Below, one piece after another: positions 32,373 through 39,061 of a stretch of DNA of 64,000 nt. Location: contig NZ_OY771475.1 of NCBI RefSeq assembly GCF_963674635.1, positions 186,001 to 250,000 of the forward strand, given 5' to 3'. The stretch comes from Breoghania sp. (lineage in GTDB: Bacteria; Pseudomonadota; Alphaproteobacteria; Rhizobiales; Stappiaceae). The translations under genes and the position numbers were made by a program. The notes below the pieces were generated by a model, which saw only the letters and a list, made by a program, of their open reading frames with translations, had not been told where the DNA came from and searched no databases. Numbering within the stretch: position 1 is the first letter of the stretch; every line of letters starts with the position of its first letter.

Positions 32373-34588
32373 GACTTGTTGTTTCCGCCGATCTCCTTCA
32401 GGAGCTTGGCCATCTCTTCCTCAATGGTGTCGATGGTCACGTCCTCAAGGGGAAGGGGGCCGTCCTCGTCATCGTTGCTGTCGTCCTTGCCGGTCGCGGC
32501 GGGGGTGGGCGCAGCCTTGGGGGCGGTAGCGGCAGGTTGAGAACCGGCCGATTGCCCCGCATTCGGCTTGTCGTCGGCCTTGGCCGCAGACGCGTCGTCC
32601 GCCTTGCCCGCGCCTTCCGGCGCCGGGGCCTTGGCGGCCTCACCAGAAGGGGTAGAGGCGGCGGCAGGCGGCGTCGCAGCCGTGTTTGCCGGAGCAGGGG
32701 GCGCACTCTGCGGGGCAGGCGCGGCCTTGGGCTCATCCACCTTCGCGGCTTCGACCTTGGTCGTGGCCTCGACGGGGGCTTTCTGTTCGGGAGCCTCCTG
32801 CTTTGCCGGCTCGTTGTTGACGGGCTCCTGCTTGACGGGCTCGGCCTTTGCGGGCTCGGCCTTTACAGGCGCAGGCGCAGGCGCAGGCGCAGGCGCAGGC
32901 GCGCCCAGATCCAGATCAAGCCCGCCAAGCAGGGCGGATTCCAGATCGGCGGCAAGGTCGGGGCTCTCGGATGCCGGGGTCTTGGGCTCCGGCTTCGTCT
33001 CTTCGGCCTTGGCCTCAGCAGGCTTTGCCTGTGCCGCGGGTGCGTCGGGTGCCTCGGGGGCCTTTTGCGGCGTCGGCGCAGTGGCCTCGCGCGCTTCGGG
33101 CTCGGGCTTCGGTTCCGGTGCCTTGGCTTCTGGTGCCTTGGCTTCCGGGGCCTTCGGCTCGGGGGCCTTGGCTTCCTGCGTCCTGACGGACAGAGCCTCC
33201 ATGGCCGGTTCGGTCCTTGAGAGGGCCGAAATGTCCACTGTGACCGGGCGGGGCGTGCTGCGCGACATCTCGAAACGCGGCTCGCGGCGGTGCTCGTCGG
33301 GCCTCTGGCCGCGCGCGCCGGACGGCGACGAAACCGGATTTCCATTGCCATTGCCGCTGGCCGGAGAGAGGCGCTCGGGGTGTGTGAGGCTGCCGAAGGG
33401 CGGTGCCGGGCGATGAGCCGGACGCGCGGCAGCTTCCCGCATATCCGGGCGCGGCTCCTGGCGCGGTTCGGCACGCAGGGGCGCAGGGCGCGGCTCGGTG
33501 CGCGGCTCCATCTGCGCCGGGACAGGCGCGTGTGGCGGGCGTTGCGGCTGCTGGGGCGTGACAGCCTCCGGTTTCACAGGCTCCTTCGGCGCTTCGTTTT
33601 CAGCTCTCTGGGGACGTAGATGCGCGGCCGGAGCCTGAGCCGTGACAGGGCTCTCTGGGCTTGTCGGGCCTGCATGCGCCGCCGGAGCGGCCGAGCGTGG
33701 ATCGGGCTGCTGGGGTTCCTGCGTGTCACCGGTTCCCCTGTTGCGCAACTGGCTGACCGCTGCACTGCGCTTTTCGCTCAGCGTGTTGCGAAAGCGCGCG
33801 ACGGCCTGCGCGGCGCCCGCGACCGCGGTGCCCGCACGCGCCATGCCACCGGTGGTGGCGGGGGCTTCGGGGGCCGCCTTCTGCCCGGCAGCGGCAGGCT
33901 GCATGGGGGCAGGTGTCTGAGCATTGGGGTGGGGTTCTGAGCGCGGGGCCTGTGTTGCGCGCTGGCCGCCCTGGTCGGCCGGATGAAGCGGCATGACTTG
34001 CGGTGTGGGCCGCCCCTGGGGCTGCATGGGCGGCTGGGCGCGCATGGGGGAGGGCATGTCGCCGGTGACGATATGCTGGCCCGCGGGCTGGTGTGTCGTT
34101 GTGTGGGGCGCGGGCTGTTGATGCGCGCTCTGCGGATGCCCGCTCTGCTGATGAGCGGTTGGCTGATGAAGCGGCGGTTGGGGCGCGACTTGCGGCTGGG
34201 GTGTCGGCGCTTGCGGGGCGACTTGCTGAGGGGGCACCTGGGGCTGGTGGTGGTTGCCTGGGCGCGAATAGCCGGAAGCCGGCTGCACACGCACGATATT
34301 CTGTTCCACCACCACATCGGACGGCCCGCCGACAAGCAGAAGGTGTTCGATGTTGTCACGCCGGATCAGTATGAGCCTGCGGCGCGCATCGAGCGCGGCG
34401 TGGTCCATGACGGCGATCCGCGGCTGGCGATTGCGTGGCACCCGGCCCATGCCGCCACCGGAAATGCGGCGCATGATCCAGATGAAGACGGCAATCAGCC
34501 CAAGAACGATTAGCAGTGCGATGACGAATTGCAGACCACGGGCAAAGCCAGGGTCGAGGTTGAAGACCTCTTCCAGCCAGTTGTTCAT
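32369..34588 (-). CDS. fliO: FliO with a very long Pro/Ala/Glu/Lys-rich tail, 739 aa
   Basis: Residues 1-105 are a FliO domain: one transmembrane helix (LQFVIALLIVLGLIAVFIWI), then RQPRIAVMDHAALDARRRLI and RRDNIEHLLLVGGPSDVVVE. FliO helps FliP assemble. The remaining ~630 residues are low-complexity: Gln/His/Pro-rich (110-200), Ala/Pro, then KAPEPKAPEAK and PAPAPAPAPAP runs. A short acidic end, LPLEDVTIDTIEEEMAKLLKEI, could be a helix with a real role. Alphaproteobacterial FliO proteins are often extended, but this one is unusually long. Translationally coupled to fliP. Confidence 0.85.
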   Translation of the reverse strand: MNNWLEEVFNLDPGFARGLQFVIALLIVLGLIAVFIWIMRRISGGGMGRVPRNRQPRIAVMDHAALDARRRLILIRRDNIEHLLLVGGPSDVVVEQNIVRVQPASGYSRPGNHHQPQVPPQQVAPQAPTPQPQVAPQPPLHQPTAHQQSGHPQSAHQQPAPHTTTHQPAGQHIVTGDMPSPMRAQPPMQPQGRPTPQVMPLHPADQGGQRATQAPRSEPHPNAQTPAPMQPAAAGQKAAPEAPATTGGMARAGTAVAGAAQAVARFRNTLSEKRSAAVSQLRNRGTGDTQEPQQPDPRSAAPAAHAGPTSPESPVTAQAPAAHLRPQRAENEAPKEPVKPEAVTPQQPQRPPHAPVPAQMEPRTEPRPAPLRAEPRQEPRPDMREAAARPAHRPAPPFGSLTHPERLSPASGNGNGNPVSSPSGARGQRPDEHRREPRFEMSRSTPRPVTVDISALSRTEPAMEALSVRTQEAKAPEPKAPEAKAPEAKAPEPKPEPEAREATAPTPQKAPEAPDAPAAQAKPAEAKAEETKPEPKTPASESPDLAADLESALLGGLDLDLGAPAPAPAPAPAPVKAEPAKAEPVKQEPVNNEPAKQEAPEQKAPVEATTKVEAAKVDEPKAAPAPQSAPPAPANTAATPPAAASTPSGEAAKAPAPEGAGKADDASAAKADDKPNAGQSAGSQPAATAPKAAPTPAATGKDDSNDDEDGPLPLEDVTIDTIEEEMAKLLKEIGGNNKS

Positions 34589-34948
34589 TAAGTCCTCACT
34601 GTCCTTACTACTCTGCCGATTACGCTGCCCAGTGTGCGCCTTTTTGCGGAAGTCGTGAATCGCCGCCGCATGTTATTCAGGCTTTCTATTACAATCTTGG
34701 CGTCGCTTTGTCCCATTTTCGAGCAAAATCCTTTGCTTCGGCAAAATGATGGCGCGATCTATCCAGAACAATTGTGTCGCGGTTAGGGGGCAGGCGCCCG
34801 GCAAAGTCTCTGATCCGTTCCTGCTTCACCTTGTGCTTCCCCGTATACCGCTCCTTCATAGCGCACGAAAGGCCGACCTGCGATCCGGTCGCGGCGGGGG
34901 CGCGGATTGCGGAATCTGCGGACCGTGTGCAGCATAAGGTTAACAGAT

Positions 34949-34968
34949 GACGGCAAAAAATGCCGGTC
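34949..34968. promoter_or_regulatory. ftr-like palindrome upstream of flgB
   Basis: GACGGCAAAAAATGCCGGTC, the most symmetrical of the GGCAAA-type sites in the window, about 90 bp upstream of the flgB CtrA box. Confidence 0.6.
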
Positions 34969-35057
34969 AGAAGGATTGCGGATGATGTCTGTGTGCGACA
35001 GCGGCATCATGGCGCGCAAGTTCCTGCGGTGTTTTGGTTATCAAAAACTTAACGGTG

Positions 35058-35075
35058 TTAACACCTCATTAACCA
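35058..35075 (+). promoter_or_regulatory. CtrA box of flgB-flgC-fliE
   Basis: TTAACACCTCATTAACCAT fits TTAA-N7-TTAACC exactly. A further TTAA lies 5 nt upstream (35049-35052). About 85 bp before the flgB start, the position expected for a CtrA-activated promoter. Confidence 0.75.
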
Positions 35076-35156
35076 TATGGTCGGCAGGATGTGCCTTGCG
35101 TTTGTCACCCGCATGGGATGTTGCGGGTGAGCCAAGCAACACCAAGGAGCGGCCCC

Positions 35157-35561
35157 GTGGGCATTTCCAATATTTCCGTCTTCCAGGCGCTGAAGACCAA
35201 GATGCAGTGGCATCAGGAACGTCAGGGCGTCTTGTCGCAGAACGTCGCCAACGCGGATACGCCCGGCTACATGGGCCGCGACCTGAAGGCGCCTGTCTTT
35301 TCCGATTCGCTGGAAAAGGCGACGAATGTGAAGCCTGTTAAGCTGGCGGTGACGGAACCGGGCCACATGCGTGCCTCCTCCGACCGGACATTCGGCCTGG
35401 ACCGCAAGGCCGGTTCCTTTGAAGTGACGCCGGACGAAAACTCGGTCGTTCTTGAAGAGCAGATGATGAAGGTGACGGCGAACCAGATGGATTATCAGGC
35501 CGCCGCGACCCTTTATTCGCGAGGCCTCGGCCTTCTCAAAACGGCCATTGGCCGAAGCTAA
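35157..35561 (+). CDS. flgB: proximal rod protein FlgB
   Basis: A 134-aa rod protein. I chose the GTG at 35157 (M-GISNISVFQALKTKMQWHQER) because AAGGAG lies 7 nt upstream and the family starts here. The longer in-frame ATG at 35091 would run through the promoter. Conserved LSQNVANADTPGY motif near residue 28 and a C-terminal NQMDYQAAATLYSRGLGLLK coil. First gene of flgB-flgC-fliE. Confidence 0.92.
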   Translation: MGISNISVFQALKTKMQWHQERQGVLSQNVANADTPGYMGRDLKAPVFSDSLEKATNVKPVKLAVTEPGHMRASSDRTFGLDRKAGSFEVTPDENSVVLEEQMMKVTANQMDYQAAATLYSRGLGLLKTAIGRS

Positions 35562-35575
35562 GGAGGACTGACGTC

Positions 35576-35986
35576 ATGGATTTCATGAAGTCGCTGATGA
35601 TCGCGGCCTCCGGTCTGAAGGCCCAGAACGGACGGATGCGCGTCATCGCGGAAAACATCGCCAATGCGGATTCGATCGGACGTACGCCGGAAGAAGACCC
35701 ATACCGGCGCAAGATCGCGACCTTCAAGACCAAGTTCGATCGCGAGCTGGAAGCGGAAACCGTGCGGCTGGGCCGGATCCAGGAAGACCGCTCTGATTTC
35801 AAGACGCGCTACGAACCCGGCAACCCGGCCGCGGATGCGGATGGAAACGTGCGCTTGCCCAATGTCGATACGCTGATCGAAACGGTCGACATGCGTGAAG
35901 CGCAGCGTTCCTACGAAGCCAATCTGAACGTCATCCAGTCCACGCGGCGCATGCTGCAGAGGACGATTGACATCCTGCGCGCCTGA
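35576..35986 (+). CDS. flgC: proximal rod protein FlgC
   Basis: A 136-aa rod protein with MDFMKSLMIAASGLKAQNGR, ENIANADSIGRTPEEDPYRR (the FlgC-type TP--DPYRR box) and the C-terminal MREAQRSYEANLNVIQSTRR coil. GGAGG precedes the ATG. 14 bp after flgB. Confidence 0.95.
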   Translation: MDFMKSLMIAASGLKAQNGRMRVIAENIANADSIGRTPEEDPYRRKIATFKTKFDRELEAETVRLGRIQEDRSDFKTRYEPGNPAADADGNVRLPNVDTLIETVDMREAQRSYEANLNVIQSTRRMLQRTIDILRA

Positions 35987-36043
35987 CGGCGCGCAGCCCC
36001 CTTTTCGCGCCGAACTGCCGATCCCGCCAGACCAAATGGATAA

Positions 36044-36385
36044 ATGGCCATGACCATTCCGTCGATTGCCGCAAATGCCTATCAGAACACCGCGCGCCTG
36101 ACCGGGCAGGGCGGTTCGCAATCCCTCGGCGGAGGGCTCGGTGGAGCTTTGGGGGGCAAGTCCGGCTCGCCGAGTTTCGGCGACATGGTGGAGACCGCCG
36201 TTCAGGGTGTGGTCGATCAGGGGCGCGTTGCCGATACCAAGACCGTGGACATGATGAACGGCAAGGCCAATGTGGTCGATGTCGTGACCGCGGTGTCGGA
36301 AACCGAGGTTGCGCTGCAGACCATGGTCTCCGTGCGTGACAAGGTGATCGCGGCCTATGAAGAGATCATGCGGATGTCGATCTGA
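36044..36385 (+). CDS. fliE: MS-ring/rod junction protein FliE
   Basis: A 113-aa protein. A Gly/Ser-rich N-terminal part is followed by the FliE helices FGDMVETAVQGVVDQGRVAD, NVVDVVTAVSETEVALQTMV and VIAAYEEIMRMSI. It joins the MS ring to the rod. The ATG at 36044 and an ATG two codons later are both possible. A terminator follows. Confidence 0.92.
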   Translation: MAMTIPSIAANAYQNTARLTGQGGSQSLGGGLGGALGGKSGSPSFGDMVETAVQGVVDQGRVADTKTVDMMNGKANVVDVVTAVSETEVALQTMVSVRDKVIAAYEEIMRMSI

Positions 36386-36429
36386 GATCCGGTCGCCCTC
36401 ATTTGGCGCCTTTCTGGCGGATTTTTCAT

Positions 36430-36474
36430 GATCCCCGCGGTTGGCCTGTCGGCCCCCGGGGATCTTTCGTTTTG
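36430..36474 (+). terminator. terminator after fliE
   Basis: GATCCCCG and CGGGGATC pair across a 19-nt loop and are followed by TTTCGTTTT. Confidence 0.6.
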
Positions 36475-36518
36475 CAGACCGGCCTTCGTTATAAGGCGTA
36501 TGCGCGAGGCGGCGACTC

Positions 36519-36544
36519 TGCCTAGAATGGTAAACGCTTTTTAA
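36519..36544. promoter_or_regulatory. putative control element before fliQ
   Basis: TGCCTAGAATGGTAAA (36519-36534) matches the sequence at 9691-9706 before flagellin 1 with one change. Its end, read on the other strand as TTAAAAAGCGTTTACCAT, resembles an imperfect CtrA site. Confidence 0.35.
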
Positions 36545-36615
36545 CAAACAGGATCGCCATCGGCTTTGGCAAACGGGCGCTGGCGGTGCATGAAACTGAA
36601 ACGGGTATAGGTGTC

Positions 36616-36879
36616 GTGAACGGTCCGGAAGTGCTCGATATCGGCCGGGAAGGCTTTTGGGTCCTGATCAAGATGCTGACGCCGGTCATGGTGGTCGGGC
36701 TCGCGGTCGGGCTTGTGGTCGCGCTGTTTCAGGCGCTGACCCAGATCCAGGAAATGACACTCGTCTTCGTGCCGAAAATCCTCGCGATCTTTATCACGCT
36801 GATGCTGGTGCTGCCCTTCATGGGCCAGGCGATCGCCACCTACATGAACCAGATCATGGCGCTGGTCGTGCAAGGATAG
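36616..36879 (+). CDS. fliQ: flagellar export gate protein FliQ
   Basis: An ~87-aa two-helix membrane protein: VLDIGREGFWVLIKMLTPVM, then VVALFQALTQIQEMTLVFVP and KILAIFITLMLVLPFMG. The GTG at 36616 (VNGPEVLD) gives the usual family length. An in-frame ATG at 36586 would add ten residues and is an alternative. It precedes fliR by 9 bp. Confidence 0.88.
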   Translation: MNGPEVLDIGREGFWVLIKMLTPVMVVGLAVGLVVALFQALTQIQEMTLVFVPKILAIFITLMLVLPFMGQAIATYMNQIMALVVQG

Positions 36880-36888
36880 GGGACGCGC

Positions 36889-37653
36889 ATGAACGTCACC
36901 ATCCTGCCGCAGGTCGCGCTTCTCTTCATGCTGATCTTCGCAAGGCTCGGCACGATGATGATGCTGATGCCGGCGCTGGGTGAATCGAATATCCCCGCGC
37001 GCATCCGCCTGTCGATCGCGCTCCTTCTGACGCTCGTGCTCTATCCGCTTCTGGTCGCGAAATTCCCCACGGGTGTGCCGGACAATTTCGGCGCACTCTT
37101 CGTGCTTTTTGCCAGCGAGTTCGTGGTTGGTCTCTTCATCGGGTTGTCGGTGCGCCTCGTCATGGCGGGCATTCAGGTCGCAGGCGCGATCATTGCGCAG
37201 CAGTCGAGCCTTGCCATGGCCATGGCCTTCGATCCGACCCAGTCGGCGCAGGGTGTGCTGTTCGCCAATTTCCTGTCGCTGATGGCCATTGCCCTGATCT
37301 TCGCAACCAACCTGCATTACCTCGTCATCGCGGCGCTGCATGACAGTTACATGCTGTTTCCTCCCGGCCAATGGATGCCGGTGGGCGATCTTGCCAAGAG
37401 CGCCGTCGATACGGTGGCGGCTGCCTTTTCCATCGGCATGCGCATCTCCACGCCGTTTCTGGTGTTCGGTCTGGTCTTCTATTTCGGCCTTGGTCTGCTC
37501 AACCGGCTGATGCCGCAAATGCAGATCTTCTTCATCGCGATGCCCGCCAACATCTTCTTCGGCATCGCCCTTCTCATGTTGCTGCTCGGCACCTTGATGA
37601 CATGGTACATGAACCATATCGAAGCGGTGCTCGGCCGTTTCGTGGTCCGATAG
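36889..37653 (+). CDS. fliR: flagellar export gate protein FliR
   Basis: A 254-aa polytopic protein with ARLGTMMMLMPALGESNIPA, VRLVMAGIQVAGAIIAQQSS and the conserved FDPTQSAQG, ending in LLGTLMTWYMNHIEAVLGRF. Forms the FliPQR export gate with FlhB closing it. Nine bp to flhB; the three genes fliQ-fliR-flhB are one unit. Confidence 0.95.
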   Translation: MNVTILPQVALLFMLIFARLGTMMMLMPALGESNIPARIRLSIALLLTLVLYPLLVAKFPTGVPDNFGALFVLFASEFVVGLFIGLSVRLVMAGIQVAGAIIAQQSSLAMAMAFDPTQSAQGVLFANFLSLMAIALIFATNLHYLVIAALHDSYMLFPPGQWMPVGDLAKSAVDTVAAAFSIGMRISTPFLVFGLVFYFGLGLLNRLMPQMQIFFIAMPANIFFGIALLMLLLGTLMTWYMNHIEAVLGRFVVR

Positions 37654-37662
37654 GGGGATCCG

Positions 37663-38739
37663 ATGGCCGATAGCGATCAATCGGAAAAAACAGAAGATCC
37701 GACACAAAAGAAACTCGACGATGCCCTGAAGCGTGGTGACGTGGCCAAGAGCCAGGAGGTTTCCACCTGGTTCAGCCTCGTTGGGGCCACGGTGATCGTG
37801 GGGCTGTTCTCGCCCGCCATCGTCACGAAACTTGGCAGCGGCATGAAGGGCATCGTGGCCAATTCCTGGCAACTCAAGATGGATTCCGGCGGCGCGCAGG
37901 ACATCTTCGAGGCCAGCGGAATGATGATCATGGCCGCGGTGGGATTGCCCTTCCTGTTCATCCTGGTTCTCGCGCTTGCCGGTAATCTCGTCCAGCACCG
38001 CTTTGTGTGGTCGGCCGAAAACATGAAGCCGAAGCTGTCCAAGATCTCGCCCCTTGCCGGGGTGAAGCGCATCTTTTCCAAGGACAGCCTGGTCAATTTC
38101 ATGAAGGGCGTGATCAAGATCAGCGCGGTCGCCGTTCTGATGTTCGCGGTGCTGTGGCCGATGCGCGACGAACTCGACACGATGGTGATGCGCGATCTCA
38201 CCATGATCCTGCCGGAGACGCGCTCCATCACGCTGAAGCTGATGGGAGCGGTGATTGCGCTGATGGCCGTGGTGGCAGCCGGCGATTACCTGTGGCAGCG
38301 GCACAAGTGGTTCGAGCGCCAGAAGATGACCCTTCAGGAGGTCAAGGACGAATACAAGCAGGCCGAAGGCGATCCGATGGTCAAGGGGCGGATCCGTCAG
38401 ATCCGCATGGAGCGGTCCCGCAAGCGGATGATGGCCGCGGTGCCGAGCGCGACTGTGGTCGTGACCAACCCGACCCACTATGCGGTGGCGCTGAAATACG
38501 AGGAAGGCATGCAGGCCCCGCTTTGCGTGGCCAAGGGCACGGACAATGTGGCGCTGAAGATCCGCGAGATCGCCAAGAAGGTGAATGTGCCGGTCATCGA
38601 GAACCCGCCGCTGGCGCGGTCGCTCTATGCCCAGATCGAGGTCGATCAGGAGATCCCGGAAGAGCACTATCGCGCGGTCGCGGAAGTGATCGGCTATGTT
38701 ATGCGCATGAAGAAGCGCAAGTCATGGCGCGCCACTTGA
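37663..38739 (+). CDS. flhB: flagellar export switch protein FlhB
   Basis: A 358-aa protein. The cytoplasmic start SEKTEDPTQKKLDDALKRGD is followed by four transmembrane helices. The C-terminal cytoplasmic domain carries the self-cleaving NPTH in VVTNPTHYAVALKYEEGMQA. Cleavage switches export from hook to filament substrates. Preceded by a clear ribosome site in GGGGGATCCG. Confidence 0.95.
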   Translation: MADSDQSEKTEDPTQKKLDDALKRGDVAKSQEVSTWFSLVGATVIVGLFSPAIVTKLGSGMKGIVANSWQLKMDSGGAQDIFEASGMMIMAAVGLPFLFILVLALAGNLVQHRFVWSAENMKPKLSKISPLAGVKRIFSKDSLVNFMKGVIKISAVAVLMFAVLWPMRDELDTMVMRDLTMILPETRSITLKLMGAVIALMAVVAAGDYLWQRHKWFERQKMTLQEVKDEYKQAEGDPMVKGRIRQIRMERSRKRMMAAVPSATVVVTNPTHYAVALKYEEGMQAPLCVAKGTDNVALKIREIAKKVNVPVIENPPLARSLYAQIEVDQEIPEEHYRAVAEVIGYVMRMKKRKSWRAT

Positions 38740-39061
38740 GGATCGCGCCAGCTCACTTGAAGGCCAATTGCCGGATAGGCCTTGAAATCGCGTCGACAGA
38801 TCAAGCACGCATCGGGCTCACATCGCGACGGAGCGGCACGATGATGCGTGGTGAGCGAATGGTGCGAGCGTTTGACGCAAATAGCGCCGGCTTTTTGCGC
38901 AAAACGCATGGAATGCGCGGGAATCGTGGTATCCGGAGGCTTCGCGTTGCCGTATCAAGGGCGGCGTGGGCGCCGGGGAATCGCGGCGCACGTAACGTTA
39001 AGTATTTGAAAGATCGAGCCCAGCGGACGCCGGACCGTGGGTTCATGGGGAACGAGCGGCC
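38740..39061. other. intergenic region between flhB and cckA
   Basis: 322 bp, no credible gene. ACGTAACGTTAAGTATTTGA near 38990 is a possible promoter segment with one TTAA; no full CtrA site was found. Confidence 0.4.

Larger units (their letters stand above)
34589..35156. other. divergent control region between fliO and flgB
   Basis: 568 bp without a credible gene. It carries the ftr-like palindrome at 34949-34968 and the CtrA site at 35058-35075, both on the flgB side. No sigma54 element towards fliO was found. Confidence 0.5.

Noticed and set aside
34921..35080. sigma54 promoter for flgB or fliO
   Set aside because: No element with GG and GC pairs at 12-nt spacing and TGGCA-like content was found on either strand; the CtrA site explains flgB better.
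36541..38667. Open frame of about 700 codons opposite fliQ-fliR-flhB
   Set aside because: The translation is dominated by His/Asp/Gln/Arg low-complexity runs and crosses three genuine genes; it is a shadow frame.
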